Below are positions 40,694 to 52,600 of a DNA stretch of 64,000 bases, in pieces (position 1 is the first letter of the stretch; each line of letters opens with the position of its first letter). The DNA is from Toxonevra muliebris. Its lineage: Eukaryota; Arthropoda; Insecta; Diptera; Pallopteridae. The translations under genes and the position numbers were made by a program. The notes beneath the pieces are model-generated. The model saw only the letters and a program-made list of their open reading frames with translations. It had not been told where the DNA came from and made no database searches. The stretch lies in assembly GCA_963691655.1 (NCBI GenBank), contig OY829328.1, forward strand, positions 31,577,890 through 31,641,889, read 5' to 3'.

Positions 40694-43600
40694 TAATCCA
40701 AAATACAATTAAAGCATAAAAAATGTTTGCTTTACGTTAAATTTATATACTATACATGCAATTGCATATAAAAAGAATATCACATAGTTATAGTAACTTG
40801 AATACAATGAAAAAGCAAACACAAAAATGTAAAAGGTAAAAGAAGGAAGCATAAAATAATTACACGACCTACCACTATCAAAACTTGTGCAGACACCAAC
40901 GCATTCACTTACACATACACACACATCACTCCGTATATTCGCATATACACACATCTATATAATATACACAATTTTATCCATATACTCTAAGTATACAAGT
41001 ACATGTGCTCACTCATTTATTGCTACATTTTATACACAGTTGCAAATTTACAATGGACCTCGAGGCGTATGAGTAACTTCAGTTTTTGTTTTTTTTTAAT
41101 TCATGCAGCATCACATACCTATAAATAATTAACTGCAGTTTAGCTGGAATTTAATTAGTTGGCTAGAATTCATGCATAGTATTATAAATATTAAATCAAA
41201 TTCGATTTATCGTTGAAAAATTAAATCACATATATTTATCTATATTTGAGATAACTATACTATTAAGAATCGGGAAGATATATATGTATCTGAATATAAA
41301 ATTTCTTGAAAGTCCTGCACATGAATATAGCTGCTATCACCAGCAAATCTAAGATAAAAAGGATAAAACCCGATAATATTTATCATTCATCCATTATGAT
41401 TGAAGTTCTAATTTTTAAAGGAACGACAAATTTAAAACCTCCTTTCTGTCAGCTCTGGATTCGCTAGTGGCTGCTATAAAATAGTGAATTTTCTGCAGGA
41501 TCCACTAGGTAGGGTGCCTATACACAAACATTGTAACTATACCCACATAGAAATCATTTTTAATTGGATTCATTCTATGCATGAGCTTAAATATATTTAT
41601 CAAAAGTAGTAAAATTACAATAATTATGTGTATAGATATTCATGGGTATACGAGAGTGTCTCTATCATATTGACGTGTGCCATAAAGGGGAACTGCCATT
41701 ATTACATTTATGAGCCAATGACAAAACGTTTTGTGTTGAGGTAATTTGAATAATAAAACGATTAATAATGAAAAAACAAAGGAAAAATAAGAGTAGAGAA
41801 GAGAAAAAAATTAATAACGGACAGCCAAGTCAAGGAAGAAGATTGTAAAACACCAAACACTAAACACTGTGCAGAAAGAAAGTAACACAATTTATTTTAA
41901 ATGTCATGTTATTGATTTATCGGAAGGGGTCTGTTCAATAGATTTACTATCAATAGACGTAGATGACATCAACTTTGTACTTGTATCTAATTTTATTTAA
42001 AATAATGATGTACATTGGTGAGTGAACTTTCACTAACGTATTACTTATTATTAACATCCAATATTTTACATAGCGTTTTTCCCAATTATTTAACTTAGTT
42101 CATATTATTGATAAATTTATCAATCACAGCAGTTCGAAAAACTTTTAGCCTTACTCTTTTTTCACCCAAGTATTATTATGGGTATTTCATTTTTTTCTCA
42201 TTTTTGTAAAATCTGGCAGCACCGGTATAGTAGGCAAAACAAAAACAAAATATAAGTATAAAATAGTAAGCAAGTCATTTCAAACTCACACTCATACAGT
42301 AATCCTATACACAGAGTAAAAGTTAAATTATATTTTATTTAAAGCATATCAACATACACTCACACATACATACACGTATACCAACATAGATATTCATATA
42401 CGCACAATCAAATAAACACAAACATATGTACGTGCAAATAAATGAGAGCAAGGATATTGCTGATGACTCCCAGCAAACAATGTTAAATACCGTAGTTAAG
42501 CACCGTATGGTCGCCGCGGTGTAAGTGGTATATGCTGGACTACAAGGTAGAGTATCTGGGATCAATACTCGGGTTATAACCAGTCAATGACAAAAGAAAA
42601 AATTTGTCTCAAGAAAAACTTTTCACTGCATCATTCGGGCTTGATATAAAACTGTAGGTCCCCTTCATTTTTTAATATTAGTCGTAGTAGTTAAATACAT
42701 TAGAAATAAAGTAGAAAGCATTTTTGTAGTTACTTCGAGTGAAGTTTAAAAAATCACGATAGTTAAAATACAGCCCAATTTAGAAAACTTTTTTTTGTCA
42801 CTTTATTTTTTATATTTTTCAATCAATATAACTTTTTGCCATCTGTGTGATTCGTGCGTTTGGAACTGTTCACTGTATGAGTTCCTAATATATGTATCTT
42901 AAAAATACCTCCGTGGATTCGTTGCACGATAAATTATAAAAATTTTAACTAGCGACTAACTACATTTTTAAGGAAGAAAAAACTGTATCAAATTATTAAA
43001 AACCTCTAATCTATACTTCTAATTCTCACTTCCCAACTACTCAACATATTCGGAAGTATGATTGGCATTAGGAATCAATTCAAAGATTTCAGAATGTTTG
43101 CTGGGCTATGCAATGCTCACACATTGCCCAACATATATAAAAAAGTACAAATTTGCTCTAAACAAATCAATAAACAATGAGCTTTCGAGAGCATAGGCAT
43201 AAAAGCTTTTCATCTTTTTGATATACTCTAACTCTCTCTAACTCTCCTCATTTCTGTGCCATGAGTCTTCATCATCTTTAAAAAAATAATAAAAACAAAA
43301 CAGCTTCATTGAATTTATGCATTGAAAAAAGTAATACAAAAGGATAAAGTGCACATAATGAAAGAGAGCATGAAATTCAAAAAGCTTTTGCACTGGAAGA
43401 ATACGTATATCGAATGCACTTCTCGACGAGCCACTTTGAGAGCCGAAAAGCTTGGAAAGTGCGGGCAGTTGTGTACGCAACGCTTAAGATACCAAACGGT
43501 GAAAACGGACGACTCTCGCGTACGCCAAATGAGTCTACAAAAACGTTTATACTGAAAAAATAAGCATACAAAAAAGAGAGCAAAAAAAAATTTTAAAAAA

Positions 43601-46600
43601 TTTAAATTGAATCAGAAATTTAAAATTATTTATAAAAATCTAAATCAATTAATGCTATAAAGGGAAAAGTGCAAAAGAAGTGCAAATTTTCAGAAATTCA
43701 ATTTTAGTTTTAATTCAATAACAATTAAACGAAAAACAATGAATAAATAAAAAATCCTTGAAAGGAATACACTAAAATTTTTGTGCCTTTTCAAACGAAG
43801 TAAAGTAAAAAAAATTTAAGCAATTGTCACAATGTGCACAAGTTCTCTATTGAAAAATAAATAATTATAAATGCAAAATATTTAAATAATTCTGTTTTTC
43901 ATTCATATGATATATTCATATTATTGCGATAGAAGCGAATGAAAATAAAATCAATAGTTTGTAACAAAAAAAAAAAAAAAAAATACAGAGGCAAACGAGC
44001 CAAAAAGCAGAAAACACAGCAGCATTAACAACAACAACAGCAACTACTATTGCTACAAAAACAACTACGGCCAGAGCAAAAACAACAACGAACACGAAAT
44101 CGGGACAAATTTCAAGTGAAACAACCAACGCAAAGTAGAAAGCAGCAAGAAAAAAGAAGAATAAGAACAAGAAAAGGAATAAGAAGTAGTAGTAGTACAA
44201 AACAAAGAGGAAGACAAATAGAGAAAAAGCAAAAAATCATAATTTTTACTACAATTCTAAGCGAGGTAGAGCCAATGGCAACTAATAGCATTTCCGACAA
44301 ATAACAGCAAAACAGATATACCTATATATAGATACATATGCATGTACTGCCAAGATATCAAATAACGTCTGTAAGAGAAAATCACGCTAGGCTAAGCAAG
44401 GAAGTAAATAGAAAGGGAAAAATAAAAGCAACAAACAAATAAGTCAAGACAAGCAACCACAAGATACTAAGATACGAAAAAAATACCACAATTTGTACTA
44501 CATACATATACCAAGTATCAACACATATACGCACATCGTACAAAAGATTGCGAGCTGAGATATTGTACATTCGCAAACTCACTCACTCCCTTACTAACTT
44601 ACGCTCACAGAAACACCCACCCGCCCAATCGGAATTTAACATACGGACAACGATCATTGCATACTTATAGGCGCGTCGTTCAATTCAGTTAATAATCTTG
44701 TTAGCATCTAACTACGACAAACTGCTAATTGACTGACGTGCGCCTCATTGTAGAATCTACTAAATAAGAAATACCTACGAAAAAGAAAAGGGCATATATT
44801 TTATTTAATACGTAAAAAGCAACAAAGTAAAGGAATTTCCCGTTTAAACACAAATCAAATAAACTTATGGACAATGCTTATGTCTACTATAAGGTAGTAT
44901 TTTACACCACTGCAACAACAACAATAACAATAGCAATCAAACAGACCATAAAACTATTTTATAGTTCAACAATCAACCACCAAATCATTAACAAGCAGCA
45001 CGACCATGACGCAAAAAAAACAATAGCAACGCATGCAATTAGAAGCAAATCGCCAGCATTTCTTTTTTTTTTTTGTGTCTTCATTATTACTGCATTCGTT
45101 GTTTTTTTTTTTTGCTCATCTCATCAAAACGTCAAACTTCGAAAACAACAAATCAAATCAACTGATTTTAATTTTTTTATTTTTTTGCATAAAAAAGAAA
45201 AACACACAACACAACAAAATTAGCATCACTCACATAAAAATACTACAAATACAAAATAATACACTACAAGAATAACAAAATATAAAAAGAACACAAACGC
45301 ATTCCTGCCGACTTGACGTACATAATACAACGAAAAGATGTAGGAATTTCTATCTTCCATATACAACGAACATATCCTTCAAATTATGCGTGCCTTATAT
45401 GTATATTTATGTGTATTTATGTGTGTGTGTATCGCACTCTTACGCACCCAAACCAAATAATAATATCATCATCATCTCTCAACACCCACATTTTCCACTC
45501 TCCCGTCACCAACAATATCCCACTCTCCTTTACATACAGTTTACGAAAAAGAGAGTGTGTCAGAAGCTCGCACATACACACACACACAATAATTTACACT
45601 CCCAACTACCCCAAAAACAACTCACAGTCACTCATCATTTGCCTTTCCCCCCAACAATTTGAGGATACATACATAAAAATATGTAGTGTGTGTGTGTACT
45701 AAACATACATTCCATAAACGTCACTCTGAATAAGTGTAAACGCTCATAAATGAACACACACGCAAATACATACATGTCACAAAATAAAATACTCATACGC
45801 ATACACATATTTGTTTCTGAAACGTGAGTAAATGTGCATTGCATATGTAGGTACTATGAGTACGAGAATATATGTATGTATGTATTTCTGTATGTATAAG
45901 TTTCTTCCTCTGCTGCTGCTGAAATAAACCAGCAACCTTGTACGAACACTTGAAACATGAAGAATTGTCATAATTTCAGTAATTGTAGGTTTAGGTTTTA
46001 GGTTCAGTCTCTGCGTTTTTCTTTCTGTTGCCATTTCTATAGAAGTTTTTGTACTTATTATTTTTTTCTTTGGCTTTTGTGTGTATCTTTTTGCCTGATT
46101 ATAAAGTTGACAAAAAAAAAAAAGAAAAGAAAACAACAACACAAATGTATACATTGTACTTATTACAGAAGATTTTTCCAAATTGTCTGCAGGTGTATGT
46201 ATGTTTGTCCTTCTTGTATGCATGTATATGTTTTTCTAGCAGACACTTTTGTGTATTATGCAAGCAGCATTTATATGTATTTTTGCTTTTGTCCCAAACA
46301 CTAAACCGACTTTTGATTTTAAAAATTTACATAGTTATTTAACTATTTAAGTAATTTTCATTCGTTCGTTTTTCTATTTTTAACATTTACTTATATTCAG
46401 CTCTCAATCACATAAAAACAAAAAAAAAACAAAAAATATTGATACTCCATTCTAAAAGTTAACCTTGGTTTATTTTATGAAGAGTACTAAAAATATTTCG
46501 GTTCTACCAATAAGCTGTTGTGCATTGTTTTGTTTTGAAAAAACTGTACAATTTTTTGCTTGACTAACTAGTAAATAATAAAAATTCAAAAATGATAAGG

Positions 46601-49600
46601 ATAATGAAAAAATTTGCTCAATAACTCAAAATAATGAGTTTTTTCTGCGATTAACCAAAATAAAAAAGATCTCTTGAATCGGACATAAACCGAAGATTAT
46701 ATAACTAAGAATAAAATGATAGAAATAGTCTCAATTTACATGAAAATCGCATACAAAAACATCACTAAAACTTCCAGATGTTTTAATGCATAACTTTAAA
46801 ATTTTTGAATTCCCATTATTTTTTATTTGTGACGTTTAATTTGGTCAAAAGTAAGTTTTTCGGTTTTTTTTTCAAAACGATCTAGCTCACGGCAGCTTAT
46901 TGCTAGAGTCGAAATATTTTTGTGAACCTTCATGAAATTAGGAGGGATAGCACCGGATTTTTTTCGTGACTCACCTTAATCAATGTATGTGTGTGTGAGC
47001 ACTAGCGGATCCAGTGATTTCTTAAGGGGGACTTTTAAATTTTCTTCCCTTAGTTTTTTTTTTTTTTTTTGATTTATGACTAACGAACAAAATGTGTGAG
47101 ATTTTTATCGACAACGGAGGGGGTTTTAACCCTAAAACCTCCCTTGGATCCGCTAGTGTGTGTGAGCATTCACTTTATTTTGTTGTTGTTGTTTTTATGC
47201 CAAAGTTCCTTTTATTTGATATTGTAAATTTGTGTACATACATAATTGAATTTTTAAAATAAATTGTCTATGTTCATATATATGTATTATAGCTTAATTG
47301 TGTTTGCATTTCGATCACTCAACACATTTGTGCGTGTTTGTATGTGTGTATATATATGTACACGTATAAGTGCATGTATGTATGTATAAATACTTCTTTA
47401 TTTGAAACCTTAAATGACAGAAGAATTATTCCATTGTGTTAATCTTTTAACTCAATGCATATATATACTTTCGATTCATTAAAAAAATGTTTAGGTATGT
47501 TTAATTTTAACTAAGTAGAAAGTAATTAAAATTTGTTTAATTGTAAATTGAATTTTGGGTTTTATATTAAAATGCGATTAATTTTATTTATTTTATTTAT
47601 TGCATTTACATGTTTCTTATTTACTTACTATACTGTTATCCCATTTGGATAATTATAAACTTTATCACACTTCTAGCTTCCATTAGCATTGAGACTTCAT
47701 TTCATAAAAAGTTTCCAAATATCTAACTAAAAATTTTATTACATTGTTTCGTTCAAAAAAAAATCGAATGCAGTTTACCCATTTAGGTTTGAAAAAAAAG
47801 AAACAAATACTCCAATCTAACCTCATTTTCTACTTCTCCTGTACACATTTTTTATAAAAAGGTCAGCTCGTCTACAAAGCAAAGTTTTTGGCACTTCCTG
47901 CCTTCTGTATCAGGTCGATTTAAGCTAATCTCATTATTATTATTTTCCTCAGTTGATCTGAATAACGATTGATTATTTTTTTGTCGATCCTTTTCAGCTT
48001 CAGAGCCAATTTCACGCTTCTGGAGGCTTTGGTTTGCCCCCTTTTAATTTTGTCTGCACCTGATATAAAGTTTGGCTTATGTCTAGTATTAATCATTACC
48101 GTTCCCTCCTAAAACATTTTTCTATAATACTACCTTTGCCTCGAGTCTGTTCTTAACTTTAGGTGCTTAGGTGCTCTACTGACACTCGCTTTGAGAGAGC
48201 TTTTAAGTCGTTGGCATTTTCTTTATCATGGCCTTTTCCTCAAAGTCAAGCCACAAAAGTCTAAATTGCTGTGCATACTTATGGGAACACGTATAAACTT
48301 ACAGATTTAAAGGAATGCAGTAGCTTAGATTTATGCAATAAATCCATAAAATCTTTCAATGATCATTAAATTCAAATGAAAATAACATTGTTTTTGCTTT
48401 TTAACCAAAACCATTCTTGAATATTTTACTGGTCTGAGACTCTTATATAAGCTATTCATTTTTCTTTCGATTTTATTAGAAATTAAAAATTATTTCATTA
48501 TTGTAGATTGTTGTAGTTGCACTGCTCCTTCTTGTATTTAATATGTTTTTTGTTTTTTTTGGTTATGAGTTTATTTATTGGTTTGCAAAACAGAAACTCT
48601 TCTATAAATTTTTTAATGTAAATGTTTATGCCTTTTTCTTCAATTCTTTTTTAAATTTTTTCTTCTCTTACATAATCAAAAAGTAATATTGTGTTAATTA
48701 TATTAAAAGAAAAACAAAATTCTACTACTATACTACTAGTATTCTTTTTTTTTTTTTTTTTTTGTATTAGAGAAATCAAAAGAAATTAAACATAATAACA
48801 AAAAATATCAGAAAATAATTCTTTTGTCATTTTATTGCCAAAAGATTCAGATTTTTCACGAAACTTATCGGTGGTTAATGGCTCCAATTAATTGGCTGTT
48901 TTTTTTTATTAATTAATTTTTCATTCAATTAACTTAAAAATTCAAATTATATATTTTGTTGTTGTTCTAACAAAATGATGAAAATAAAAACTACTAACTA
49001 AAGATGATTTAACAAACAAAAAAGAGGATATCTATTTGTTGATTTTTTCTATGATGAATAAAAATACTCTGTTTACAATATGCTTTTGTAATACTTTTTG
49101 CTAAATAAAATTAAAAAAAAATTTATATATACTTTTTTTTAATTTTTTGTCAAACAAATTGATGATTGATGATGTCAAAAAAGAATGAGAATGGAACGAT
49201 AAAATGATAAAATAATTACGTGTACAGCGCTAAAAAGAAATAAATACTTTTGAATAGCAATTTGAAATTCTAAATTTTATTCTTTTTGAAACTGAACTAA
49301 ATATAATTTAATTCTCTATGAATAAATTTAAATCTATATTACTTTTTGGTTTTGTATATAAACTCTATTTTATATATTTCTATATATGAAACGTTATGTT
49401 GTTTTATACACACAGCGAAAGAAATAATTTTCTAAAAAGCAAGTAAAAAGCTGACAGCAACTTAAAGCTAAAATAAGAACAAAACAAACGAAGTGTATTC
49501 AAAATACTTCAAACAAAAAACATTTTGAAAGAATCAACCACACAAAGCAAACTAAAAAACAAACAACTAAATGAGTATGAAACTTGTTCTTTTCCCGTCT

Positions 49601-52600
49601 TATTTTAATTGTTGTTAAGGATATTGAATTTCTTACCATTCTACTACTTCAAGCAGTAACAAGAATACATCTATCTACACGTACACCCACAATTATACAA
49701 TTCCAATTCCAGCAAAACTTTTGAATTACACTATTACAATAGAGGATCCAGCTCCGCATATGCAAAATCATTATTTAGGCATATGAATATGCATAAGTAC
49801 TTACTTGTGTGTATTTCATTGTCTCACTCACTCTTTCACTGACTCAGTCACTCACTCACTTACTCTCGTACTCGTATATATATTCGTATACATGCAAAAT
49901 ACTTACTTTGTTTGTTTCTTTCAATTCTTGATTTCAAAGATTAATTTTCCTTCAAATTTTTTATTGAGCCGCCTTTTTTAATTCTTCACTGTTACAACTC
50001 TTCTATAATCTTTCTTTTTCTATATATTTCTCTAACTCTTTCTGCCTCTATCTGTCTGTCTATATTTTTGTCTTTGTTTCACATCAATACAATATTTTTT
50101 AAGAAGAATTAATTTTTTGTGCACGTTATTTCTATACATACATATATGCATCTAAACAACTATATATAGTTAAGTAAAATTTATGTTTGTTTTCACAAAA
50201 CCAACAACCACAACAACTCCAAAAACACAATGTTAAAATTCTTTATTCCCACTTTATCCCAAAAGATATTTTCATGTTAACACGAAACAAACCCACACAA
50301 ACAATGATATTCTAAAAAGGGCCAATTTTTGAACTATGAAGATCGCACACTCACATTCATACACCTGTTTCCGTATCCGTACACATTCACGTACATCCCT
50401 ACCGCTCTCTTCGTTCTTTAGGTTAGGCGCTCTCAAGTTTCGGGTACGACTTTTCGACAGTTTTTTTTTTTTTTTGTGTCTCTCTTATTTGATAACAATA
50501 ATAACTCTTCAATAACACGCATACATTACAGTTACAGTAACACTCTCTCCATCACCACCAACTCTCTCACTCTTTCTCTATGCATTAAGGTACAACTTTA
50601 AAAGAATTCTCTTGATAATACCAATACATACAAAGTCTACAACGTAGAAGAGCTTGCCAAAATTACAGTTATAAACAAATCAATAAAGGAGCTCTTTCTC
50701 AAAGAGGGCTTATAAATAATATTACAAAAACAAAAACCAAAAGGATATTAAAATATTACAAAACAATATTGTAAATTAAGATTAATTGATATTTGTTAAT
50801 ACATAAAAGTAAAAATTCAAAAACAACAATATACAGTAAAATCGTAAAAAAAAAACAACGATTTATTTTTGATATAAATTCTTTTTGAAATGAAATGTAA
50901 ATGAAAGTTGAAGAAAAACAACAAAAACTAATAATTTCTCGTTAATAAGTTTGATTTTTAAGTAACAAAAAATAAATTTAAAAAAAGAAAACAAAAAATT
51001 TGAAGCGAGATATAAAATGAAATCTGCAAATGGGGCCAGTAGTCCGTAAGTGTTCGGTCAAAAAATCATTTTTTGGTGATGATTATGATAAAAAAATTAG
51101 TAAAAAAAAATAAAAACATTTAAGTATTGTTAATTTAGCGTACAAGTAAACATTATGTTATAATTTCGTTTGAATAAAATGTTTACTATAATTATAAATT
51201 TCATACTTGCTGCTGCTTAAATACCTACAAATTTGTTCTTGTGTGTGTGTGTGTGTGTGCTTTTCATAAATATCCAGTTTAAGGAACCATGATACACACC
51301 AAACAATTTCCCACGTAAAATAAAGATTAAGAAAGGAAATTGAACAGTTCAAGCTAAAAATCTTAAACTAAAACCACAGTTACCAAACTTAAAAAATTAA
51401 AAAAAAAAAAACACACAAACAAAAATAACTAAAAAATCAAGCACGCAAAACTACCAACAAACAAAACTCTTTCAAATCGCCCATTTCAGATGTACAATTA
51501 TCCAGCTGGAAGTCCACCACTGCCAGATATAATCGGTCAATATTACGCTGCACCTGGTTGTTACGGTAGCAGCCTTGGTCTAAGCGGTCTTGGAGGCGGT
51601 ATTGGTGTTGCACCGCCGACGCTCGATATGTACGGACCTGGACCATCAACATCTGCTGGTTACCTTTACGATCCGCTACTAACAGGCGCTGGCATGTATG
51701 GTGGCGGTATATCGCCTCCCATACGCCGACGTCGTTATAGTATAGCTGGTCTACCTTCAGCCACAATGATGAACGATTACTACGGAGGATACCCCACGTT
51801 GGCGGCACAACAGCAAATGCATCAATCGTCCTCCTCGAATATTGTGAATTTATTGAATGAAGCGCACAAGTCCATATCGCGTTCCTCGCAAATACTCAAT
51901 CTCAATCCACAAGCACGTCTACAGCAACAGATGGCAGCACAGGTCCCACCAGTGGTAACGCCATTGTCGCACTATCCCGGCAGAGTGATCTCAAGTTATC
52001 CGACACTACACCCCGGTGATACATCACCGCCATATTTAAATGATAACCTAATGCAAATGTCTGCGAGTTTCTCGTCGCAGCCGAACATGTACTTCCAGCA
52101 ATACAACACAGGGCAGCAGCAGCAACTGCCGCCAACACAAACATTAATCGGTGGTAGCGGCATCGGTTCACGTTTACGTCCCGCATACTCAGTATCAAAT
52201 TTACAAAATTATATGAACTATCCGAGCAAATACACATCAGGTGGTGTTAGTGGTATTGGTGGTGGTGTTGGTAGTAGTAGTTATACAAATCCATTTCAAA
52301 CTCACTCCATATTCAATCAATCATCAGACATGCCATTGCCATATAGCAGCAATAGCATGATGGGTATGGGTGTCGGTGGCTTGGGGAATAATATACTGCA
52401 ACAACGTAATCTAATGTCATCGCTGCATGCCTCCAATCCAGCAATAACGCAGTACTATCAGCAGCAGCTTCCGCACTATTCATCGCATCCGCAATCACAG
52501 CATTCACTGGCATACAATTTGCAACAACAATTCGCCGGCACACAACATTATGCACATCAATTGGGATCATCAAATGCACAACAACAAATTCAGCAGCACC

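Larger units (their letters stand above)
35247..51016. other. Large brp intron (about 22 kb up to 57161 if optional exons are skipped)
   Basis: Apart from the 48-nt exon at 39842, no coding segment is recognised here. The stretch contains a decayed Tc1 relic (38890-39260), an (AT)14 tract (40663-40690), a hAT-MITE end (41430-41469), a SINE-like copy (42508-42675), a possible second promoter region (43220-43511), A- and CA-rich stretches typical of fly 5' UTRs (43970-45250), and an hAT MITE (47000-47158). Long ORFs at 43916-46342 are simple-sequence frames. Confidence 0.5.

Noticed and set aside
42508..42580. Possible tRNA gene
   Set aside because: A/B-box-like words are present but acceptor and anticodon stems do not pair, and the same unit recurs with a SINE body.
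43916..46342. Cluster of overlapping open frames on both strands, up to 148 codons
   Set aside because: All have simple-sequence composition (poly-K/Q, poly-F/L, CA repeats) with no family resemblance or splice context; likely 5' UTR-like or intron DNA.
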